Below are positions 44,420 through 51,832 of a stretch of 64,000 nt of DNA, piece by piece. The notes below the pieces were generated by a model that made no database searches, was not told where the DNA came from, and was given only the letters and a program-made list of their open reading frames with translations. The DNA comes from Planktomarina sp. (GTDB lineage Bacteria > Pseudomonadota > Alphaproteobacteria > Rhodobacterales > Rhodobacteraceae). The DNA lies in contig JAHDBC010000005.1 in NCBI GenBank assembly GCA_020630595.1, positions 38,752 through 102,751 on the forward strand. The letters run 5' to 3'. The stretch's first letter is position 1. Every line of letters starts with the position of its first letter. Made by a program: the position numbers and the translations under genes.

Positions 44420-45123
44420 CACGGATCAAAGCGATTGTTTTCGACAAAGACGGCACACTTTTTGATTTCCAAGCCACCTGGGGTGTTTGGGCTGGCCGCG
44501 TTCTGGAAGATTTGGCGCAAGGCGACCGGGCCCTGCTGCAGCGCATGGCGGCGGCCATCGACTATGATCTGGACCAACGGTTGATTCTGCCCCAAAGTAT
44601 CGTTGTCGCAGGAACACCGGTTGAAATTTGCCAGACCCTTGCCCCGGTGGTCAATCAATCCCCTGACGCTTTGCTGGATGCCTTGAACACGCAGGCGGCC
44701 GCCGCCCCACAGGCCCTTGTTCCGGGTTTGAAAGACATGCTTGGCACATTGCAGGGTATGGGGGTGCGTTTGGCTGTGATGACAAACGATTCTGAAAGGC
44801 CTGCGCGCGCGCATCTGCAGGCCGCAGGGATCGAAGATTGCTTTGATATGATTGTTGGCAGTGACAGTGGCTTTGGACACAAGCCCAACCCTGACCCCTT
44901 GCTGGCAATTCTGGACAGGTTGAACGTGGATGCATCCTGTGCCGCCATGGTGGGGGACAGTCTTCATGATTTGCACGCGGGCCGCGCGGCGGGCATGACC
45001 GCAATTGGTGTTCTGACCGGTTTGGCTCAAGCCTGCGATTTGTCGCCTGCGGCGGATGTTGTTTTGCCGACTGCGACTGAACTGCCAGAATGGTTGGCTG
45101 GGCTTCCCGACCCTTTGGTGTGA
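44416..45123 (+). CDS. HAD-family phosphatase (phosphoglycolate phosphatase-like)
   Basis: A 235-residue HAD hydrolase. Motif I is FDKDGTLFD (nucleophile and acid Asp), motif II VMTNDS, motif III near GHKPNPDPL (Lys) and motif IV VGDSLHDLHAG. The cap domain lies at about residues 17-95. The match is to phosphoglycolate phosphatase-like enzymes, with substrate uncertain. Coupled to the DUF3572 gene upstream. Confidence 0.88.
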   Translation: MTRIKAIVFDKDGTLFDFQATWGVWAGRVLEDLAQGDRALLQRMAAAIDYDLDQRLILPQSIVVAGTPVEICQTLAPVVNQSPDALLDALNTQAAAAPQALVPGLKDMLGTLQGMGVRLAVMTNDSERPARAHLQAAGIEDCFDMIVGSDSGFGHKPNPDPLLAILDRLNVDASCAAMVGDSLHDLHAGRAAGMTAIGVLTGLAQACDLSPAADVVLPTATELPEWLAGLPDPLV

Positions 45124-45168
45124 GTTTACGACAGAACACGTCGGGAACGGGATATTGGTGATCCGCAT

Positions 45169-45190
45169 GTTGGGTGATGTTTGACCCAAC
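45169..45190. promoter_or_regulatory. Inverted repeat upstream of the MttB-like gene
   Basis: GTTGGGT (45169-45175) and ACCCAAC (45184-45190), perfect over 7 bp with an 8-base spacer, 20 bases before the start codon. It could be an operator or a leader hairpin. Confidence 0.35.
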
Positions 45191-45210
45191 GACGACAAAC
45201 GGGGGCCACC

Positions 45211-46761
45211 ATGTCCGATAAACCACGACGCCGCAGCGGCGGCCGCGCAGGCAACAAACGCAGCGGCGGACCTGTGATCAATCAAATGCCGTGGCGTATG
45301 CCCCAAAACACCGACCGGCCCACAGAACCGTTGACCCAAGACGGGGTAGAGGCCATCCACAATGGCGCCATGCGCATTCTAGAAGAAATTGGCGTTGAAT
45401 TCCTGAACGAAGAAGCGCTTGCATTGCTAAAACAGGCAGGCTGCAAGATCGATGGCGCTAAAGTGTTTTTTGATCGCCACTGGATCATGGAAATGGTGGG
45501 CAAGGCCCCATCCGAATTCACGATCACGCCGCGCAATCTTGATCGCACCCTGACTGTGGGGGGGAATACGATCCTGTTCGGCAACGTATCGTCACCGCCA
45601 AACTATTGGGACATGGAAATTGGCAAAAAGGTTCCGGGCAACAGGGAACAATGTGCCAATCTGCTGAAGCTGACGCAGTATTTTAACTGCATCCATTTCG
45701 CCGGTGGATACCCGGTGGAACCGGTCGATTTGCATGCGTCGGTGCGGCATTTGGAAGTCCTGTATGACAAGCTGACGCTGACGGATAAGGTGATGCATGC
45801 CTATTCGCTGGGCAAAGAACGGGTCGAAGACGTGATGGAAATGGTGCGCATTGCGGGCGGGCTGACCCACGAAGAATTTGATGCCACGCCGCGCATGTAC
45901 ACCAACATCAATTCCACATCACCGCTTAAGCATGATCATCCGATGATTGACGGATGTTTGCGCCTTGCGCGTCGGGGGCAGGCCATCGTCGTGACACCCT
46001 TCACACTGGCGGGTGCAATGGCACCTGTCACAATGGCCGGCGCGGTGGCCCAATCAATCGCCGAAGCGTTGTGCGCCATTGCGTTGTTTCAATACGTGCG
46101 TCCCGGCACACCCTGTGTGATCGGGACATTCACATCGAACGTTGACATGAAAACCGGTGCGCCAGCATTCGGGACGCCCGAATACATGCGCGCAACGCAG
46201 ATGACAGGCCAGATGGGGCGGTTTTACGGGTTGCCGATCCGGTCATCTGGGGTCTGTGCGGCCAACGTACCGGACGGGCAGGCGATGTGGGAAACCTCAA
46301 ACAGTTTGTGGGCGTCGGTCCAATCGGGGACAAATATGGTCTATCACGCCGCCGGTTGGTTGGAAGGCGGGCTGATCGCAAGCCCTGAAAAGTTCATCAT
46401 GGATTGCGAAGTCCTGCAGATGATCCAACGCTACATGGAACCCGAAGTGACCGGAACAGCCCCCGATGACATTGCATTGGATGCCATCAAGGAAGTCGGT
46501 TCGGCCGGTCATTTCTTTGGCGTTCAGCACACCCAAGACCGTTATGAAACGGCGTTTTACCAGCCATTCGTATCGGATTGGTCCAATTACGAAGGATGGG
46601 AAGCCGCCGGTGGTGTCTGGACCGCAGAACGGGCGCACCAGCGGTTCAAAGCGATCATCAACGAATTCGAAGCACCGCCATTGGATGTGGCAATTCGCGA
46701 AGAATTGCGGGCGTTTGTTGATCGCCGCGTGGCCGAAGGCGGTGCGCCCACAGATTTTTAA
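45211..46761 (+). CDS. MttB-like (trimethylamine methyltransferase family) corrinoid methyltransferase
   Basis: A 516-residue TIM-barrel methyltransferase of the COG5598 family. Typical segments are ILEEIGVEFLNEEALALLKQAGCKIDG, RLARRGQAIVVTPFTLAGAMAPVTMAGAVAQSIAEALCAI and AGWLEGGLIASPEKFIMDCEVLQMIQRYM. There is no in-frame amber codon, so it is the non-pyrrolysine type; related enzymes demethylate glycine betaine and other quaternary amines. The substrate is not determined here. The N-terminus is rich in Arg and Gly (PRRRSGGRAGNKRSGG). No corrinoid protein gene is adjacent, so the methyl acceptor system must lie elsewhere. Confidence 0.85.
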   Translation: MSDKPRRRSGGRAGNKRSGGPVINQMPWRMPQNTDRPTEPLTQDGVEAIHNGAMRILEEIGVEFLNEEALALLKQAGCKIDGAKVFFDRHWIMEMVGKAPSEFTITPRNLDRTLTVGGNTILFGNVSSPPNYWDMEIGKKVPGNREQCANLLKLTQYFNCIHFAGGYPVEPVDLHASVRHLEVLYDKLTLTDKVMHAYSLGKERVEDVMEMVRIAGGLTHEEFDATPRMYTNINSTSPLKHDHPMIDGCLRLARRGQAIVVTPFTLAGAMAPVTMAGAVAQSIAEALCAIALFQYVRPGTPCVIGTFTSNVDMKTGAPAFGTPEYMRATQMTGQMGRFYGLPIRSSGVCAANVPDGQAMWETSNSLWASVQSGTNMVYHAAGWLEGGLIASPEKFIMDCEVLQMIQRYMEPEVTGTAPDDIALDAIKEVGSAGHFFGVQHTQDRYETAFYQPFVSDWSNYEGWEAAGGVWTAERAHQRFKAIINEFEAPPLDVAIREELRAFVDRRVAEGGAPTDF

Positions 46762-46790
46762 TTTGGGTTTAATTGTCCTTACTTAGGGCA

Positions 46791-46846
46791 CCCCCTTTTG
46801 CAATTCGTAAACGCCCCCGTGTCACTTTGCGAATAGCAAAAGGGGG
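46791..46846 (+). promoter_or_regulatory. Long inverted repeat covering the ribosome-binding site of the HNOB-like gene
   Basis: CCCCCTTTTGCAATTCG (46791-46807) pairs with CGAATAGCAAAAGGGGG (46830-46846) over 17 positions with one mismatch. The right arm contains the AAGGGGG Shine-Dalgarno sequence, 4 bases before ATG 46851. A second CCCCC in the loop (46814-46818) could pair with the same GGGGG, so two alternative folds are possible. Confidence 0.65.
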
Positions 46847-46850
46847 AATT

Positions 46851-47435
46851 ATGCACGGATTTATCAGCAAGGGGGTCTTGTGCTTTGTGCGCGATGTGCA
46901 CGGACCAAAAATGTTGGATCGCGTGGTTCAGGCGGTTGGCGTCGATCTGGAATCGCCGGAACTGTATCTGACAACCGATGAAACAGTGCCCACACGGGCG
47001 ATGACGATCGTTTCGAACAGTTTGAACCGTCCGTTGGACGACGTGTTGGAAGACTTTGGAACGTATTTGATCTGCCATGAAAATACATCTGCGCTTAGGC
47101 GTTTGATGCGGTTCAGCGGCCATGATTTCGAAGACTTTCTGGCGGCATTGCCGGATCTGGCCCCGCGCGTGCGGATGGCCGTGCCGGGGCTGTTGCTTCC
47201 GGCCATTGATATCGATGAATTCAGCAGCGGGCGCACCATCCGCGTGCACGGGGGGCTGGATGGTTTTGCACAGGTCATTGTTGGGGTGATCCGTGCGATG
47301 GCAGACGATTACGGGGCCTTGGTTCAGGTCGATCTGGAACGGGGACACGATGATTTGTGGCTGGTGCAGGTGATCGTATTTGACACCGGTTTTGGTGCGG
47401 GCCGTGAATTTTCATTGTTGGAGGTTGCCCTATGA
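46851..47435 (+). CDS. HNOB/H-NOX-like protein lacking the usual haem-binding residues
   Basis: A 194-residue protein with the H-NOX layout: MHGFISKGVLCFVRDVHGPKM at the N-terminus and VLEDFGTYLICHENTSALRRLMRFSGHDFEDFLAALPDLAPRVRMAVPGLLLP in the middle. Against canonical H-NOX (NLDxLHxxL, then YxSxR), Ala104 stands where the proximal haem histidine should be, and the YxSxR positions read VHGGL. Haem may therefore be absent or bound differently. It overlaps the HNOBA-GGDEF gene by ATGA and is likely its sensor partner. Confidence 0.8.
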   Translation: MHGFISKGVLCFVRDVHGPKMLDRVVQAVGVDLESPELYLTTDETVPTRAMTIVSNSLNRPLDDVLEDFGTYLICHENTSALRRLMRFSGHDFEDFLAALPDLAPRVRMAVPGLLLPAIDIDEFSSGRTIRVHGGLDGFAQVIVGVIRAMADDYGALVQVDLERGHDDLWLVQVIVFDTGFGAGREFSLLEVAL

Positions 47436-48427
47436 CCAAACACGCAACCATCGATGCACAGCGCCGCGCGTTCGATATCCTGTGCCCGCTCCATGTCGAA
47501 ATGGACGGGCAGGGCATTATCCAGCACGTTGGGCCGACCATGGCAAAGCTGCGCCATGAAAGTCTGATCGGGCTGCCATTCTGGCACGAATTTGAACTGA
47601 TCCGACCCAAAAAGATCCTGACGGTGCGCCAGGTCAAAGATATTGCGGGCCAACGTTTGCATCTGCGGTTCCGCAATACCCCGAAAACCCCATTAAAGGG
47701 GGAAGTGGCGGTGGCGGGCGAAGCGATTGTCTGCAATCTGTCGTTTGCCTTTGGTCTTGTGGACGCCGTTCGCAACTACGGTCTGACCAGCGGTGATTTT
47801 GCCTCAACCGATTTGGCCATTGAAATGCTGTATCTGATGGAAGCAAAATCTGCCGCCCTGGAAGAGGTTCTTGAACTGACAAAACGGTTGCGCACCGCTG
47901 AAAAGGAAGCACAGCAACTGGCATCAACCGATCAGCTGACCGGGCTGGCCAATCGCCGCGCCATGTCGCACGTTCTGTTGAACTGGGTTCAAACACGGCG
48001 CGCCTTTGCCTGCATGCATCTGGATCTTGATTACTTCAAAGCGGTCAATGATACCTACGGCCACGCTGCCGGTGACAAGGTGCTGCAACGGGTTGCAGAC
48101 GTGTTGAACAGTGAAACCCGGCAAAATGACATTGTGGCCCGTGTGGGTGGGGATGAATTTGTTTTGTTGCTGGATGGGATAACGGATCAACCAACCCTGG
48201 ATCGTGTCGCCGAACGTATCATCGAAAAGCTGGAAGTGCCCGTCGCCTATGAAGGTCAACTGTGCCAGATTTCCGGCAGCGCGGGGACCACAGTGTCAAC
48301 CCGGTACCCGAAACCGTCGCCGGACACGATGCTGAATGATGCTGATATCGCGCTTTATGCTTCTAAAGAAGCGGGGCGGGGACGGCACACATTCTTTGAC
48401 GATCAGCTTGCCCTGACAACGCACTAG
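47432..48427 (+). CDS. Diguanylate cyclase with an N-terminal HNOBA domain
   Basis: A 331-residue cytoplasmic signalling enzyme. Residues 10-145 resemble the HNOBA domain of guanylate cyclases (FDILCPLHVEMDGQGIIQHVGPTMAKL; LKGEVAVAGEAIVCNLSFAFGLVDAV). A signalling helix (LEEVLELTKRLRTAEKEAQQLA) leads to a complete GGDEF domain with DQLTGLANRRAM, DLDYFKAVNDTYGHAAGDKVL, the catalytic GGDEF, and DADIALYASKEAGRGR. It should make c-di-GMP, probably under control of the co-transcribed HNOB-like protein. Its stop interlocks with that of the convergent FAH gene. Confidence 0.88.
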   Translation: MTKHATIDAQRRAFDILCPLHVEMDGQGIIQHVGPTMAKLRHESLIGLPFWHEFELIRPKKILTVRQVKDIAGQRLHLRFRNTPKTPLKGEVAVAGEAIVCNLSFAFGLVDAVRNYGLTSGDFASTDLAIEMLYLMEAKSAALEEVLELTKRLRTAEKEAQQLASTDQLTGLANRRAMSHVLLNWVQTRRAFACMHLDLDYFKAVNDTYGHAAGDKVLQRVADVLNSETRQNDIVARVGGDEFVLLLDGITDQPTLDRVAERIIEKLEVPVAYEGQLCQISGSAGTTVSTRYPKPSPDTMLNDADIALYASKEAGRGRHTFFDDQLALTTH

Positions 48428-49107
48428 CGAAACGTCAGGTCCAACAGGGTCGTGGCGTCCAGTTGCGCCACGACCCTGTCACCTGCGACGACAGGGCCAA
48501 CCCCTGCGGGGGTGCCCGTCATGATCACATCGCCCGCGTCCAGCCGGTACAGGCCAGACAGATGCGCGATGATTTCTGGAACGGACCAAATCATGTCCGA
48601 AAGGGGCGCGGATTGGCGCGTTTCGCCATTCAGGGTCAATGACAGCTGCGCGTCAGGCGCTGGCAGGCCATTCGTCAAAAGCGGGCCAAAAATTGCGCTG
48701 TCTTCCACATCTTTTGCTGTGTCCCACGGGCGGCGTTGATCTTTGGCCTGTGCCTGCACATCGCGGCGCGTCATATCCAAACCAACAGTATGCCCAATCA
48801 CATGGGCCATCGCTTCTGTGGCCGAAATCCCCGTGCCACCGGACCCAAGTGCGACGCACCATTCAATTTCGTGGTGGTAATTCGATGTGCCCGGGGGAAT
48901 GGGCGCGCTGGCTGGCGCCGACACGGCATGATGCGCTGATTTCGTGAAATACCACGGCGCTTCGCGGTCAACAGTGCCCCCCATTTCCGCTGCGTGTGCC
49001 GCGTAGTTGCGACCCACACAGAATATCCTGCGAATGGGAAAACGCTGGCCGCTGTCAGCGATACACAGGGTTGGGGTTTGGGGCGGGGGCACCAGAAAAT
49101 CTGTCAT
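48424..49107 (-). CDS. FAH-family hydrolase (fumarylpyruvate hydrolase-like)
   Basis: A 227-residue fumarylacetoacetate hydrolase-type enzyme. Family motifs are RRIFCVGRNYAAHAAEMG, HHEIEWCVALG (metal-binding acidic residues), VGLDMTRRDVQAQAK and VIMTGTPAGVGPVVAGD. It is close in layout to fumarylpyruvate hydrolase of the gentisate pathway. It follows iolG by 34 bases on the same strand, so it may be the last gene of the iol transcript, where such an activity is not part of the known pathway. Confidence 0.85.
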   Translation of the reverse strand: MTDFLVPPPQTPTLCIADSGQRFPIRRIFCVGRNYAAHAAEMGGTVDREAPWYFTKSAHHAVSAPASAPIPPGTSNYHHEIEWCVALGSGGTGISATEAMAHVIGHTVGLDMTRRDVQAQAKDQRRPWDTAKDVEDSAIFGPLLTNGLPAPDAQLSLTLNGETRQSAPLSDMIWSVPEIIAHLSGLYRLDAGDVIMTGTPAGVGPVVAGDRVVAQLDATTLLDLTFR

Positions 49108-49141
49108 TCAAACGCCTGTCGATTGGATGCTGTTCAGGGCA

Positions 49142-50134
49142 TCATGTCCCCAGAACAACTGGTTGGCCAGATGCCATCGATTGCGCGGCAGCGTCGGCCA
49201 ACATCTGCGCTTTCAATCCATCGTGGATGTCTGGCGATTGCGGTTTGTTCTGTGTCAGGTTGTTGATGAACGACGCCAATTCACGCGCATAGGCCATCTG
49301 ATACCGTTCCAAAAAGAAATGTTGTGCCGGGGCGGTTTGAAACCCCGCTTCGGTGGCCAATTCAACGGAATGTTCGCGCAGATTATCGGCTCGCATCATG
49401 CCCTTTGACCCATGCACTTCGATCCGCTGGTCATAGCCATAAGTTGCCCGACGCGAATTAGAGATCTGGCAGATTTTTCCGCTGGCTGTGGTCAGCGTAA
49501 CCGCGGCGGTGTCAACGTCGCCTGCCACCCCGATCTCAGGATCCACAAGGCACGAACCGGTGGCAAAGACCTGCACGGGGTCTTCGCCCATCAAGAAACG
49601 CGCCATGTCCAGATCGTGGATCATCATATCCCTGAAAATGCCGCCCGAAGACTTGATATACGACACAGGCGGGGGGCCGGGATCACGCGACAGAATTGTG
49701 ACCAGTTCCACCGAACCGATTGCGCCTGCCCGGATGGACTGTTCCAGATGCGCAAAGTTCGGATCAAAGCGGCGATTGAACGCGGTCATAAAGGGCACGC
49801 CGGCGTCCGTGACGGTGTTGATGCAGGTGCGAATGCGATCGGCCGACAGATCGACCGGCTTTTCGCAAAAGATCGCCTTTCCCGCTTTGGCGGCCTGATG
49901 GATCAGATCGAAATGGGTGTCGGTCGGTGTTCCGATGATCACGGCATCCACATCCGCGCTGGTGATCAGATCCGGCGATGTCATCGCCCGTGCGCCGGTT
50001 TTTTGTGCCAGCGCGGCAGCAGCGTCAGGGATATGATCTGACACAGCCGTCAGGGTCGCCTGTTCATCGGCCATTATGGCGCGGGCATGGACCTGCCCAA
50101 TCCGACCGCAGCCCAAAATACCAATGCGGATCAT
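49142..50134 (-). CDS. iolG: Inositol 2-dehydrogenase-like oxidoreductase IolG
   Basis: NAD-dependent enzyme that oxidises myo-inositol to 2-keto-myo-inositol, the first step of inositol catabolism. 330 residues. N-terminal Rossmann motif GILGCGRIGQVHARA, the catalytic lysine in CEKPVDLS, and the family signature GGIFRDMMIHDLDMARFL with the Asp and His of the active site. Position with iolJ, iolB, iolC and iolD supports the name. The start overlaps the aldolase stop as ATGA. Confidence 0.9.
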   Translation of the reverse strand: MIRIGILGCGRIGQVHARAIMADEQATLTAVSDHIPDAAAALAQKTGARAMTSPDLITSADVDAVIIGTPTDTHFDLIHQAAKAGKAIFCEKPVDLSADRIRTCINTVTDAGVPFMTAFNRRFDPNFAHLEQSIRAGAIGSVELVTILSRDPGPPPVSYIKSSGGIFRDMMIHDLDMARFLMGEDPVQVFATGSCLVDPEIGVAGDVDTAAVTLTTASGKICQISNSRRATYGYDQRIEVHGSKGMMRADNLREHSVELATEAGFQTAPAQHFFLERYQMAYARELASFINNLTQNKPQSPDIHDGLKAQMLADAAAQSMASGQPVVLGT

Positions 50135-50976
50135 GTCTGTTCCTTTCCGGGATGACCGAAACCAGACAACACGCGCCGCGCCGCTGCCACCACGGGATCA
50201 TGGGTTTCAGCCAGAATTTGGACCCTGTCAAACCGGTCAGGGTCGTTTTGAACAGCCGTGCGCAATGCGGCGCCAAAGGCCATGCGCAGTTCCGTTCCGA
50301 TGTTGAATTTGCAGATATTCGACCCCGTTGCCAACGCAAACCGCTGGGCGGCAGGAACGCCAGATCCGCCGTGGATCACAAGCGGGATATCGGTCACAGC
50401 TTCGATTGCGCGAATGCGGGGTTCATCCAGACCGCCGTCCTGATCTTGTTGCAAATGAACATTGCCCACGCTGATGGCCATTGCATCGACACCGGTTTCC
50501 CGGGCAAATTTTGCGGCCTCTGCCGGGTCCGTCCCGTCAGAGGCTTCGCCATTCGCATATCCCACAAAACCGATTTCACCTTCGCAGGATATGCCCGCCC
50601 CATGGGCCATTTCGGCAATTCGGGCGGTTTCATCTATGTTCTGCAAAAGCGGTTTGCGCGATCCATCATACATCAGGGATGTGAACCCTGATTGAAGCGC
50701 TTCGTCGCATTCGTCGAATGTATAGCCGTGATCCAGATGTGCCACGACTGGCACGGACACGCTTTGGGCCAGATGCCGGAACATTTTGCCCAAAATGGGC
50801 AGGGGCGTATGGGCACGACACGATGGGCCAGCCTGCAAAATCACCGGCACACCCAGCGCGTCTGCGGCCACAGCGTACGCGCGCATATCTTCCCACCCCA
50901 AGGTGACAAGACCGGCAACCGCATATCCATTGCGCAACGCGGGTTGCAAAACATCAGTCAGCGTCGCAAGCGTCAT
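50131..50976 (-). CDS. iolJ: Class II fructose-bisphosphate-type aldolase, probably IolJ
   Basis: A 281-residue zinc aldolase. Zinc and phosphate motifs are HLDHGYTFDECDEALQSGFTSLMYDGS, CEGEIGFVGYANGEA, VGNVHL (the usual GTSHG region) and IHGGSGVP. In this operon it most likely cleaves 2-deoxy-5-keto-gluconate 6-phosphate into malonate semialdehyde and dihydroxyacetone phosphate, the IolJ step. ATG 50976 overlaps the iolB stop as ATGA; a frame extending to 51123 would lie inside iolB. Confidence 0.82.
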   Translation of the reverse strand: MTLATLTDVLQPALRNGYAVAGLVTLGWEDMRAYAVAADALGVPVILQAGPSCRAHTPLPILGKMFRHLAQSVSVPVVAHLDHGYTFDECDEALQSGFTSLMYDGSRKPLLQNIDETARIAEMAHGAGISCEGEIGFVGYANGEASDGTDPAEAAKFARETGVDAMAISVGNVHLQQDQDGGLDEPRIRAIEAVTDIPLVIHGGSGVPAAQRFALATGSNICKFNIGTELRMAFGAALRTAVQNDPDRFDRVQILAETHDPVVAAARRVLSGFGHPGKEQT

Positions 50977-51830
50977 TTGAACTTGGCCACCATATCTTTG
51001 ATGCCGGGGATCGTTTCGATCTGATACGCGTGCGTGGGTTGGAAGTATTGCACCAACGACCGCTGCGACAGGCCGCCCAAGATCGTGAAATAATACATCT
51101 CGTAGCCTGGCATGGCGACGCAAGGGTGATAGCCTGTCCGCAGGCAGATGGTGGAACCGTCAAACAATTGATGCGCTTGGCCCGGGTGCCCTTCGGCATT
51201 CTGGATCAGCTGAATGCCCGATCCATGGTTGGGACGAAAGCGAAAGTTATATGTTTCATCGTGGCGGGTTTGCACGATATCGCCCGCATCATTCGATTGA
51301 TCCGTGTCGTGCCGATGGGGGGGGAACCCAGACCACCCCCCTGCGCCCACAGTGAACAGTTCCGATACCAACAAACGGCCCACCTTGCCGTGCTGTTTTT
51401 GACCCAGAATGTGTTTGATCTTGCGGTGCGTTTTCGTGTCGTCGGATCCGTATTGCACCAGATCGATGTCCGCACTTCGCACGGCAAAGGCATCCAGCTG
51501 TTCATCGAATTTAGCACCGGCAATGAATATTTCTGCCGTGTCTGATGTACAGACGAATTCAGCGCTGGTCCCGGTTGGGACATATGCGCCTTCCGGTTCG
51601 CCGTCCCAGACATCGACGCCGCGATTGCCCAGACCGTCCACTTTGAACCCTTCGACATTCAGATCAACTGATCCGGTTGCCGGGACAACACAGGTTTCAT
51701 AGCCGCCCACTTTGTAACTGAATGCCTCTCCCTTTTTCAGTTTCACGATGTTGAAATAGTTCAGCGGAACAAAATCGTGGTCTGCATCAATGATGGGAAC
51801 ATTGCGGTTGTCGTGGGGTGGAAAATGCAT
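50973..51830 (-). CDS. iolB: 5-deoxy-glucuronate isomerase-like protein IolB (first copy)
   Basis: A 285-residue bicupin of the IolB/KduI family that converts 5-deoxyglucuronate to 2-deoxy-5-keto-gluconate. The metal site is FPPHRHDTD, and the C-terminal cupin motif is GYHPCVAMPGYEMYYFTILGG. It is embedded in the iolD-iolC-iolB-iolJ-iolG transcript, so it is the expected catabolic copy. A second IolB lies at 62351 in the same regulon and differs clearly in sequence. It follows iolC by two bases. Confidence 0.88.
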   Translation of the reverse strand: MHFPPHDNRNVPIIDADHDFVPLNYFNIVKLKKGEAFSYKVGGYETCVVPATGSVDLNVEGFKVDGLGNRGVDVWDGEPEGAYVPTGTSAEFVCTSDTAEIFIAGAKFDEQLDAFAVRSADIDLVQYGSDDTKTHRKIKHILGQKQHGKVGRLLVSELFTVGAGGWSGFPPHRHDTDQSNDAGDIVQTRHDETYNFRFRPNHGSGIQLIQNAEGHPGQAHQLFDGSTICLRTGYHPCVAMPGYEMYYFTILGGLSQRSLVQYFQPTHAYQIETIPGIKDMVAKFK

Positions 51831-51832
51831 GG

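Noticed and set aside
46759..46846. The long inverted repeat as a terminator of the MttB-like gene
   Set aside because: No T-run follows the 3' arm; the bases after it are the spacer and start codon of the next gene, so a translational role fits better.
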